Shown here: positions 8,801 to 14,612 of the stretch, piece by piece
How positions within the stretch are numbered: the first letter of the stretch is position 1
How the letters are laid out: every line of letters begins with the position of its first letter
Assembly: GCF_947169445.1 (NCBI RefSeq)
Contig: NZ_CAMVPU010000040.1
Span: forward strand, 1 to 35,539
Direction of reading: 5' to 3'
Source: an uncultured Butyrivibrio sp.
GTDB taxonomy: Bacteria > Bacillota > Clostridia > Lachnospirales > Lachnospiraceae
DNA length: 35,539 nt
Notes under the pieces: model-generated
Databases searched by the model: none
What the model was told of the DNA's origin: nothing
Seen by the model: only the letters and a program-made list of their open reading frames with translations
Translations under genes and position numbers: made by a program

Positions 8801-11116
8801 TACAGACTTATACTCTGTCTGGTTTACAAGTTCAATTTTGGTGATATATGAATTTCCAAGAACTGTTATGTCAAAAGAACCTGCGCCGCCCTTGTAATCA
8901 TACCAAAAGGTCTCGCTCTGGTTTGTGGTTCCTGTATATGCATTAACAGTTGGTTCATCATCACTTACAAAGTAATATGAATACTGATAGTTGGCAGTAA
9001 CCATGATCCTGCAGTCACCCTTAACAGGTACTGTGATCTTTCCGGCTCCGGAATAAAGGTATGTGCCGTTGTGAGATCTTCCGTTTGTCCATGAAAGGCC
9101 GTTGTAAATGCCTTCTGTCACATTAGAAAACTTCTCTGTAAATGCTGCATCGCTGAAATTCCATTCTGTTATGTCAGAAGAAAAAGCGATTTCCTTGGTT
9201 ACGTCTGCACCATTTACAACAAGATTTGTTGTAAGCTTCTGAACAAATGCTCCGGTATTAGAAACCTCTACCACATACTGTCCGTTTCTTAAAGCAATCT
9301 CCTTGGTACCTGTAAAGGTATAAACATAACCGTCTTTTTCATAAGCATTTTCTGTATCAAGTCTTGTAAAAGTAAATGTAGCCTGTGCAAGATCATCAAG
9401 GCTTGCACCTGTTGGAAGTATAGTTACCTTGTATACCGGCTTAGCTTCAAACTTGATCTCAAAATCAGTTTTTTCGCCATCTACTTCAATCTCATCTGTT
9501 AAAAGATTGTAATCCTCAACTGCTGCATACTTGTCTGTGGCAGTATCTTCCTTATCTGCAACTGCTACAGCATATTTCATCTTATCCTGAAGCTTAACCT
9601 TATATGAGATACCGTTTTCAGAAGCTTCTAAGGATATTACAGGCTTAAATACTGAAGCCTCATCAGCAGGAGTAAAGGTAAACTCTGCAGCCTCAACAAA
9701 CTTCTTTACATCATCCTCAGCAATACCCGTGACTTTTCCTGAATATTCAACTACAGATACGCTGCTTACTGTAACATCCATATCTGAATCAGAAGAAATA
9801 TTTACTTCTTTATCAGATACAATCACGTATTCATCTGCTCCCTCAAGACTAAGATCATAATCAAAGCCCTGAGCAAGCTGGGCACTATAGTTACCATCAG
9901 AAACAGTTGCTCTTACTTGGTTGCCGTTCTGTCTGTTAGTAAATACCAGGTCAAAAGAGCCTGTTCCTGTAAAGCCATCAACTGTACCTGTGATGTTGCT
10001 GTAAGAAGCGTGCTCACGGATTACTCTTGCAACAACAAGTTTCTCATTAGCTGAATAAAACTTGTACAGTCCTGTCTGTGATGGATATACTACCATCCTG
10101 CTAGCTGTGCCGCCTCCAAGAGTATGAACATGTACAGTATCATCAGAAGCATCATCCGCATTCACGAAATGGATCTGAGAATCTGTTCCGTTACTTGCAA
10201 CATAAGCTGTTATGATATCATCTGCCTGACACTGAACAGCCAGGTATACTGCATCTGTGCTTGCTTTGTTGGAATAGAGAAATCCTGAATAAACATTTCC
10301 ATCTTTATCCTTAAGAGACTTATCATCCCATCTTGTCAGATTAGCGTTAGTGGACCTAATTCTGTGAAAAGGAGCATCACTACCGCCCTCAAATATTAAG
10401 TCTCCTCCATCTATAGAAAATGAAGGGAGCAGGGCTCCTTTTGTACCAGGCTCAACATCATAGAAGCCATTAATAGTAGCCGCATCAAGCCTGTTGTTGT
10501 ATGAATCTCCAAGACTTTCTGCACCAAAATCCCAAATATCAGTCTTGTCGTAATCAAAGTTTCTGTCAGATGAAGCCGAACCCTTCTCAAGAGATGATTT
10601 CTCCTCATCTTCTTTGTCACCGGATTTTTCCTTAGAAGCTTCATCTGATGCTTTCTTAGAAGCAGCATCTGAGCTTTCCTTGGAAGCTTCATCAGATGCA
10701 TCCTCCGATGCGCTGTTCGAAGCACTGTCTGAAGCGCTTGCTCCAGCTTCACCTGAAGACTCTGTGCTTCCTTCATCTGAAGAAGCATTTCCAGCGCCTT
10801 CTCCTGCTGCGTCACTTGATGAAGATTCTGATGAATTATCTGTACCCTCACCTTCGCCCGCTCCACCTGCAGTAGATGCAGCATCTTCTTCACCAACTAT
10901 GAATGTAGTCATTTCCGAAGAAGCATCACTTCCAGAGTCTTCCGGGATCTGAGTACTAGCCTCCCCTGAAGTCACAGCGGTAGCGTCATCACCTGTTTCA
11001 GCATAAGCCATGCCCCCCGGCAAAGCAGCTGAAAACGAAGTAAGTCCCATAGCTGCAGATACAGCTGTGGCAATAAGCTTAGAACCTACTCTCTGCCATC
11101 CTGTCTTTCTAATCAT
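2813..11116 (-). CDS. Giant cell-surface pectinase: pectin methylesterase (CE8) plus pectate lyase (PL9)
   Basis: A 2767-residue secreted, membrane-tethered enzyme expected to de-esterify pectin and then cleave the polygalacturonate. In order: signal peptide (about 1-40); an acidic Ser/Ala/Glu-rich linker (to about 190); beta-sandwich and carboxypeptidase-regulatory-like modules; CE8 pectinesterase at about 771-1110 with Q987-D988, nucleophile D1010 in GTDYIFGG and R1081 in GRPWS; two copies of a beta-sandwich module at about 1223-1366 and 1376-1519; an Fn3-like part at about 1633-1730; a LamG/concanavalin-like domain at about 1733-2010; a PL9 parallel beta-helix at about 2121-2480 with K2292 in DGFAAKLT and NADDGWDLF; a Ser/Thr/Glu-rich stalk; and a C-terminal hydrophobic segment at about 2728-2767. 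There is no LPXTG motif. In the esterase the usual oxyanion-hole Gln before AVAL appears replaced (ATALAL). A strong GGGAGG ribosome site precedes the ATG. It is a single-gene transcript ending in a terminator. Confidence 0.93.
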   Translation of the reverse strand: MIRKTGWQRVGSKLIATAVSAAMGLTSFSAALPGGMAYAETGDDATAVTSGEASTQIPEDSGSDASSEMTTFIVGEEDAASTAGGAGEGEGTDNSSESSSSDAAGEGAGNASSDEGSTESSGEAGASASDSASNSASEDASDEASKESSDAASKKASDEASKEKSGDKEDEEKSSLEKGSASSDRNFDYDKTDIWDFGAESLGDSYNNRLDAATINGFYDVEPGTKGALLPSFSIDGGDLIFEGGSDAPFHRIRSTNANLTRWDDKSLKDKDGNVYSGFLYSNKASTDAVYLAVQCQADDIITAYVASNGTDSQIHFVNADDASDDTVHVHTLGGGTASRMVVYPSQTGLYKFYSANEKLVVARVIREHASYSNITGTVDGFTGTGSFDLVFTNRQNGNQVRATVSDGNYSAQLAQGFDYDLSLEGADEYVIVSDKEVNISSDSDMDVTVSSVSVVEYSGKVTGIAEDDVKKFVEAAEFTFTPADEASVFKPVISLEASENGISYKVKLQDKMKYAVAVADKEDTATDKYAAVEDYNLLTDEIEVDGEKTDFEIKFEAKPVYKVTILPTGASLDDLAQATFTFTRLDTENAYEKDGYVYTFTGTKEIALRNGQYVVEVSNTGAFVQKLTTNLVVNGADVTKEIAFSSDITEWNFSDAAFTEKFSNVTEGIYNGLSWTNGRSHNGTYLYSGAGKITVPVKGDCRIMVTANYQYSYYFVSDDEPTVNAYTGTTNQSETFWYDYKGGAGSFDITVLGNSYITKIELVNQTEYKSVLRVGASDAADYKTIGEALEVVRHMDRKDGERVTISIEPGDYEEMLVVDTPNVTFENASATPTNSLKDAGVNIDENAVRITWYYGHGYTYYSMGSDYKYDADVLATNKANGYPSVENPGAGTATYWNASVVVDAKGFEAKNIIFENSFNQYMSKKAAEDVIVAQSSAKEGSVKRATMAAGDTTVQDKSYVERATALALTGAATECYFDGCKMVGRQDVVYGHTGTTAAFYNCAVYGGTDYIFGGMTAVFAKCDLVLNTSDNQNDQAFITAAQQKDATTRGYLMYNCTVKSTTPGVDTASTHASKPALFGRPWSAAGEAVFYNTVIDKTNWKYNESTKKYEYDENSVVSMITPAAWGDGLGSKSARSTEYGTYEISGINNSSLRASWSTQPDSAVCADGTPISVGAFLGEWDPFTANGKDMAIVFPDGTSQEEPESPETPAENNDAKTEFVLESSALDQVKKGDKKDGDSETAGTENYFTIIYSANSKVETCGAKSWEDDYSSTQRLSLGGKVSTAKNAVKFTTSAKATVKIWWVEGNTDNRQMTILDTTGKAVATAEGTFEKDKPYINTLTLEDAGTYYLGGDINNNYIFKIVVKEEKASEAVVSTLNASDIDIFAKGAKKDGDVEEAGTDKYFTIIYSSSSKVEDKTKEFEDGTSLTRRINLGGGAKTTKNSIKFTTKDQATVKVWWAAGDKDRQMAILDADGKEVEKTDVAAEKDKTFIWETKLDKAGTYYLGGAGVNNYIFKVEVTEGAAAEPETRLEWDLVEEPVVTGVKLNEENPGKIDVTVKAVIGKDGGDKLEAFMVDKDRNIIESKTSSAEKDEFVFTFEPKASGQYMFSADLTREDEDLPLVSEEKIFDFVLPLATPQFKNAVNKGNGKVTVKFYSVPEATAYKLVATDITDNASQEKATVTPEAPVDNNKTEYNYTFAKLNVGHTYKLSLIATRGEDSSKEAAMEVEVTEDGEREWVFSAFGSGVSTKSEECGYKANKDGSVTVWDLKNKGKIVPASTDGLSFYYTAIPANKNFTLTATATIDSWTFTNGQEGFGLMASDRVGVNGDATAFWNNSYMAIGSKVEYYYDTVNGEVTTDAGAAKITMKNGLGAQEKKGVTQENLDKLIAGDTETVTTQFSSKMYTLETSCGSNAGTYNILGNETSGTASTVENPLTVVRLRIQKNNTGFFVSYLDENDNVISQKKFYGTDNLSQIDTENIYVGFFASRTFKATFSNIDLTIIDPEDDAPAEDKPITYVIPNYQIISATYSNTAKYDLKYTGNADGKLTITDKDGKAIVEKKEVKAGDVETTKVTLTRGDNKFNVSFVPNEGFHPEGDIYQCLSSYDKAEFTHTVKFATINDDEKIYVSPDGKADADGSESSPVDIYTAVKYVQPGQTIVLASGNYSLNSTVKIERGIDGIPSKPIKMVTEGGRAVFDFNRRCAGFIFAGDYWYVNGIDCTKSGNSLKGIQVSGSHITLEDVRTYENGNTGIQVSRYLSSDTREDWPSYDLILNCTSYSNADAGYEDADGFAAKLTVGEGIVFDGCIAYNNADDGWDLFAKVETGSIGQVTIQNCVAFANGYGVDGTNEGNGNGFKMGGSSITGPHKLINSVAWNNKAKGIDSNSGPDIQVYNSMSFNNGSNNVALYTNDTANTDFFVNGVLSYRTNNTNTNENLKSKGTQDKNKIYGKLNFFWNDGTSSNAEGLKVSEDWFVSLDAPVASVSDPYAVAASIRSANGSIDLGNFFKLSDAGIKALAAAEIDYKNVVANLYGEYTAVTSERDINGSNEDAAKDKETEEDKPSETPSETPSVAPSESGTTSGETTTSTDTQATPEETNNEPATNQNPVVTAVQTLVGQVLGMTRDTTADVAPKAETSEKKTESKEKTKTESKSENKQQTESQTTEAEVAATESAEGSAQQDVAVAENSPAVENEATAETASQTDNKEQAVSDSNTTDIQEQSVPTNDKPKSSVPVAPIAGGAAAVVVVAGAAIAVKTGLFAKLLAFLHIIK
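6560..7450 (-). repeat. Tandem duplicated beta-sandwich module within the pectinase
   Basis: Two adjacent coding repeats of about 143 residues share KKGD/AKKDGD, AGT(E/D)(N/K)YFTIIYS, SLGG/NLGGG, KFTT, KVWW/KIWW, DRQM(T/A)ILD, AGTYYLGG and NNYIFK. The pattern resembles non-catalytic beta-sandwich modules found in secreted pectate lyases and probably binds polysaccharide. The family assignment is uncertain. The boundaries are approximate. Confidence 0.8.
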
Positions 11117-11158
11117 TTTGTCCTCCCATTTTCATGTAAGTTTATACATTTTTTATAA

Positions 11159-11172
11159 TGTAAGCCCTTACA
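11159..11172 (-). promoter_or_regulatory. cre/LacI-family-like operator in the pectinase leader
   Basis: The palindrome TGTAAGGGCTTACA differs at one position from the cre consensus TGNAANCGNTNNCA. It lies between the candidate promoter and the ribosome site of the pectinase gene, roughly 20-30 bases after the predicted start of transcription. It resembles the operator before the ABC operon at 26315-26328. It could serve a CcpA-like protein or the LacI-family regulator encoded at 11696-12742. Confidence 0.6.
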
Positions 11173-11194
11173 TTTTCTTGTAAAACGTGCCTTT

Positions 11195-11224
11195 ATCTTA
11201 GCATATCCACATCGACGAAAACAA
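11195..11224 (-). promoter_or_regulatory. Candidate promoter of the pectinase gene
   Basis: On the minus strand TTGTTT (11219-11224) and TAAGAT (11195-11200) are 18 bases apart, with TG one base before the -10 as in extended -10 promoters. Both hexamers match consensus at 4 of 6 positions. The predicted leader is about 75 bases and contains the operator. Other AT-rich hexamers nearby could serve instead. Confidence 0.4.
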
Positions 11225-11452
11225 GATGGATTTGAAAGTTTCTTTCATTAATTTCGCTTAAAAGTAAACAAAGTTTCATAGGTGATTTTGTACATATTGT
11301 ATTAATATTTATCAAAAATCATCCTATGATAAATTACGAATTTTAAATAGTAAACAATGTATGCGGTTTCATGGAAAGTAAAATCCAGACTTAAAAACAG
11401 AATAAAAAGATTTTCAAGATGAAATTTATTAAAAAAGAATAAAAAACGCACT
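11225..11452. other. AT-rich intergenic stretch without a recognised gene
   Basis: This stretch between the pectinase promoter and the tRNA terminator is strongly AT-rich with frequent stops in all frames. I see no coding potential or strong hairpin. It may hold upstream activating sequence for the pectinase gene. Confidence 0.6.
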
Positions 11453-11487
11453 GAAAAAGCCATCCAGATCTCTCTGAATGGCTTTTA
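11453..11487 (-). terminator. Terminator of the tRNA-Arg gene
   Basis: On the minus strand a hairpin with arms AAAGCCATtCAGA and TCTGgATGGCTTT around GAGA ends in a short T-run, directly after the tRNA 3' end. This is a typical intrinsic terminator. Confidence 0.85.
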
Positions 11488-11491
11488 GTAG

Positions 11492-11565
11492 TGTGCGTGA
11501 CAGGATTCGAACCCACGACCTTCTGGTCCGTAGCCAGACGCTCTATCCAGCTGAGCTACACGCAC
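11492..11565 (-). tRNA. tRNA-Arg (anticodon ACG)
   Basis: A 74-nucleotide cloverleaf: the 7-bp acceptor stem GTGCGTG/CACGCAC closes perfectly, the D-arm contains AGCTGGATAGA, the anticodon stem-loop is TCTGG-CTACGGA-CCAGA with ACG at 11529-11531, and the T-arm has GGTTCGAATCC. The discriminator is A and the 3' CCA is not encoded. The ACG anticodon, normally edited to ICG, reads CGU, CGC and CGA arginine codons. It is a single gene with its own promoter and terminator. Confidence 0.97.
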
Positions 11566-11588
11566 ATTTTGTATCGACAACAAACATT

Positions 11589-11617
11589 ATTATATGCATG
11601 TACTCCATTTTTGTCAA
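11589..11617 (-). promoter_or_regulatory. Consensus promoter of the tRNA-Arg gene
   Basis: TTGACA (11612-11617) and TATAAT (11589-11594) on the minus strand are exactly 17 bases apart. Both are perfect consensus hexamers. The predicted start near 11582 lies about 17 bases before the mature 5' end. This explains high constitutive tRNA expression, independent of the lacI gene before it. Confidence 0.9.
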
Positions 11618-11695
11618 CACCCTTTTTCAAAATGATCATATTTCAAATCACTTATGAAATACTTTCTTTACAAATACCTCACTTGGCAACTTTTC

Positions 11696-12742
11696 TTACA
11701 TACACCCCGTTGATTCTCTTGGCGCATATTTGCTGCTCACATAGTACTGAGTAATCTCTGGCAACTTTTCTTTCTTTTCTATCAGTTTCATGATTATCTC
11801 GATAACATTTTTGGCATATTCCTCATAGTCGCAGCCTATGCTTGAAAGCGTCGGCGTGATCATGTCTGAAAGATATGTATTATCAAATCCAACTACCGAA
11901 ACATCCTGCGGAATACGATACCCCTTTGCCGAAAGCCTCTTTTCAACGCCAATGGCAACAGATTCGTTGATTCCGATTATAAATGTAGGGATATCTTTGC
12001 CATACTCTTCCAAAAGAAGGTCCACACATTTGATTCCACCATAGGAGTCAAAGTTATCATACTCAAGAATCTTGCGGTCTTTGGGCTCTACTCCAAGTCT
12101 TGTCAGAGTCTTTTCAAACTGCTGCCACTTATTGAAAGAAGGAATATATCTTTTGTCACCTCCAACTATAGCAAACTTGCTGTGGCCATTTGCATAGGCG
12201 TTTACCAGCATTTTATCGAGTGCTTCGTCGTCAGACACCTGGACAGAAATAAATTTCCCATTTACTGAATTACCGTTAGTAATGATCGGAATATTTTTCC
12301 CGGCCTTGGTAAGCACATCTAGCAAATCCCCCGGTATCTCATACAGGTCCGTTGAACCGCCCACATGGAACAGCACATCTACCTGCTTCTGCTCCAGCAG
12401 ATTAATCTGCTTAACTGAAGAACTGTAATCATTATAGTAATTACATAAGATAACATTGTAGTCATGCTTAAGAGCTTCTCTTTCAAGCATGGTAAAAATT
12501 GTAGCATAGAAGGGGTTTATAACATCCGGAACAAGCATTCCGATGGTACCGCTTCTTCTGGTGGTAAGGCCCTTAGCAAGAGCATTTGGTTTAAATCCAC
12601 TCTCTTCAATGACCTTAAGAATTCTATCCTTCTTTTCCTTGGCTACGTACCCAGAGCCATTCATTGCTCTGGATACCATAGTGCTGGATACCCCCGCCAT
12701 CTTAGCTATGTCATATATAGTAAGTTTTCCTTTTTCATCCAT
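11696..12742 (-). CDS. LacI-family transcriptional regulator of the carbohydrate ABC operon
   Basis: A 348-residue sugar-responsive DNA-binding repressor. Residues 7-55 form the LacI helix-turn-helix and hinge region: LTIYDIAKMAGVSSTMVSRAM, then NALAKGL. The periplasmic-binding-protein-like effector domain starts with IGMLVPDVINPFYATI and continues to about residue 335 (DVSVVGFDNTYLS is typical). It is the last gene of the operon, 4 bases after the second permease pair, so it is probably autoregulated with its transport genes. Palindromes of the type LacI proteins bind precede both the operon (26315-26328) and the pectinase gene (11159-11172). I infer that both are targets, with a pectin-derived sugar as likely inducer. 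Recognition as LacI-family is secure; target and ligand are not shown. Confidence 0.93.
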   Translation of the reverse strand: MDEKGKLTIYDIAKMAGVSSTMVSRAMNGSGYVAKEKKDRILKVIEESGFKPNALAKGLTTRRSGTIGMLVPDVINPFYATIFTMLEREALKHDYNVILCNYYNDYSSSVKQINLLEQKQVDVLFHVGGSTDLYEIPGDLLDVLTKAGKNIPIITNGNSVNGKFISVQVSDDEALDKMLVNAYANGHSKFAIVGGDKRYIPSFNKWQQFEKTLTRLGVEPKDRKILEYDNFDSYGGIKCVDLLLEEYGKDIPTFIIGINESVAIGVEKRLSAKGYRIPQDVSVVGFDNTYLSDMITPTLSSIGCDYEEYAKNVIEIIMKLIEKKEKLPEITQYYVSSKYAPRESTGCM

Positions 12743-12746
12743 ATCT

Positions 12747-13718
12747 TTATCCTACAAGACCGGAATTCTCCATATTCTGAACCAGTCGTCTCTGTCCGAT
12801 CAAATATACTATCAAAAGCGGAATAAGATAGATAAGTACTCCCGCCTGCTTTACAGCATCAAATGCAAAATCGTTAACCGTTGGAACACTGTACCAGGTC
12901 TGAACCGCATTCAGCACATATGTCTTATTGGCACTTACAAAGGTCTTAGATAAAAGAGTACTCATAAGTCCTGCATCTGAACTGAAATAATTTGTGTAGT
13001 AAACATCAGAGTAGTTCCATACAAAAGAAAGAATCGAAACTGTGGAAATAATCGGTATCGCATTAGGAATCATTATTTTAAAATATGTCTTAAAAAATCC
13101 ACAGCCATCGATACTTGCTGCCTCTTCCAGCTCTTTTGGTATATTCCTGAAGAACTGGGCAAAGAGGAAAATAAACAAGCTCTGATTAACACCAAATCCG
13201 AATACAGCAAGAAGCACCAGTGTGATCGGATTGTTGATAAGATCTACTTCTCCTGCCTTGGTAAAGATGTTCATGATACCAAGGAAATCAAAGTGCTTGA
13301 AAAATATGTACTGAGCAAGAAGCAGTGACTGTCTTGGAACCAGGAATACCAGGATAACCAGGAAGTATGCAATCTTACTAAACACAAACTTCACTCTTGC
13401 CATGGCATATCCTACCATTGCTGAGAAAAAGACCTGCAGCACCATAATTCCTGCTGCGTAAGCAACTGTCTTTAAAAGAGTAAAGATTCCTGCAGGCATT
13501 ACAAATCTTGCTGCTGCCTTAAAGCTTGTAATAGAAAACTTCTGTGGAAGCCAGATTACATTTGGATTCCCCAGATCATCAATTGAAGAAAAAATCGTAG
13601 GAACCAGCTTAAGGAGCGGATACAAAATCGAAAAGCAAAGCCCGGCTATCAAAAGAATGATAAAGACGTTCATCATTATTTTCTTTACCTTTTGACCCAT
13701 TAAATAGGTATTATTCAT
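12747..13718 (-). CDS. Carbohydrate ABC transporter permease, MalG type (second pair)
   Basis: A 323-residue inner-membrane subunit of a CUT1-type sugar importer, with about six membrane segments. The ATPase-contacting EAA loop lies near residues 190-215 (EELEEAASIDGCGFFKTYFKIMIP), the standard signature of BPD_transp_1 permeases. The MalG-like ending (VYLIGQRRLVQNMENSGLVG) supports the MalG half of the pair. Its start overlaps the end of the partner permease by 8 bases, implying coupled translation and heterodimer formation. The LacI regulator follows 4 bases later. No ATPase is encoded in the operon, so a shared MsmX/MsmK-type subunit is expected. The substrate is unknown; sugar or oligosaccharide is inferred from family and context. 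Confidence 0.93.
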   Translation of the reverse strand: MNNTYLMGQKVKKIMMNVFIILLIAGLCFSILYPLLKLVPTIFSSIDDLGNPNVIWLPQKFSITSFKAAARFVMPAGIFTLLKTVAYAAGIMVLQVFFSAMVGYAMARVKFVFSKIAYFLVILVFLVPRQSLLLAQYIFFKHFDFLGIMNIFTKAGEVDLINNPITLVLLAVFGFGVNQSLFIFLFAQFFRNIPKELEEAASIDGCGFFKTYFKIMIPNAIPIISTVSILSFVWNYSDVYYTNYFSSDAGLMSTLLSKTFVSANKTYVLNAVQTWYSVPTVNDFAFDAVKQAGVLIYLIPLLIVYLIGQRRLVQNMENSGLVG

Positions 13719-14610
13719 AACGCTTTACCACCTTTCCTAAAATAAGTGCCACTATTCCCAGAACCAGCAGAACATTCAAAATGTAAACCACGGATAGCGC
13801 CGATCCGATTCCTATCTTATTCTGCTCGAAGGCGAAGCTGTAAACCTCTTTGGCAATCTGAGATTCAAGGAACAGCTCAACAATTGTATAAACCACAACA
13901 AACAAAATGATGTGGATGATGGAAGGGATGGTTACCTTCCAGAAGGTCTCATACACTGTAGCACCTTCAATTCTTGCAACCTCGTAAAGGCTTGGTGAGA
14001 TTGACTGAAGGGCTGTCAGGTAAATAAGTGTCTGAACACCGGCATGGCTGATGAGATCAAAGATGTTATCAACATAGCCCATGATTGGGTTTAATACTCT
14101 AAATGGAATTCCCGTGTAATTCAGGAGCATTACTGATACAAAGCTCTCTGAAAACAGGCCACCACCTGTTTCTGTAAGTTCACCGCCTGTGGTCATAGCC
14201 AGCATATCTGTTACAAGCGAAAGTCCCAAAATGATAGGTAAAAAGAATATCATTCTGACCAATGCTCTTCCTTTAAACTGCATGTTTGCAAGAAGTGCCA
14301 TGAAGAGACTGAACACAGTAATAAGTGGAACGCTGGTCAACATGTTCATGTTCTGATTGGCAAAGAGCTCAGTCAAAGTCTTTGAATCAGTTGTAACTTC
14401 TGTCTGGAACAGATCAAAATAGTTCTTGAATCCGTTTGCGGTAAATTCCATTCCTCCCTTAGCACCTACAGACACAGACTGGAATGAATAGTAAAAAGTC
14501 CTGAAAATAGGAATAAGGAAGAACATGATAAATCCAATAAAAAATGGCGACAGGAAAATAAAACCGTATATATTTCTGCGCATGTTTCTTGTCATCTTAA
14601 GTTTTTTCAT
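13711..14610 (-). CDS. Sugar ABC transporter permease, MalF/UgpA type (second pair)
   Basis: A 299-residue membrane subunit, the partner of the MalG-type permease whose start it overlaps by 8 bases. Its N-terminus (RNIYGFIFLSPFFIGFIMFF) is typical of MalF/LplB-like permeases, and the EAA loop reads EVARIEGATVYETFWKVTIP at about residues 208-227. Six membrane segments are expected. It starts 2 bases after the DUF5696-like gene ends, behind a GAGGGGG ribosome site. The short segment between the first two helices is longer than in the first permease pair, so the pairs are paralogues rather than recent copies. Confidence 0.92.
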   Translation of the reverse strand: MKKLKMTRNMRRNIYGFIFLSPFFIGFIMFFLIPIFRTFYYSFQSVSVGAKGGMEFTANGFKNYFDLFQTEVTTDSKTLTELFANQNMNMLTSVPLITVFSLFMALLANMQFKGRALVRMIFFLPIILGLSLVTDMLAMTTGGELTETGGGLFSESFVSVMLLNYTGIPFRVLNPIMGYVDNIFDLISHAGVQTLIYLTALQSISPSLYEVARIEGATVYETFWKVTIPSIIHIILFVVVYTIVELFLESQIAKEVYSFAFEQNKIGIGSALSVVYILNVLLVLGIVALILGKVVKRYE

Positions 14611-14612
14611 AA

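Noticed and set aside
10411..10952. Open frames on both strands in the Ser/Ala/Glu-rich part of the pectinase
   Set aside because: Low-complexity coding sequence leaves alternative frames open. The products are repetitive, without domain or ribosome site.
11620..11695. TATTTCA/TGAAATA hairpin after the lacI gene as a terminator
   Set aside because: It is a 7-bp AT-only stem with a poor T-run. It may slow polymerase, but I cannot support it as a terminator.
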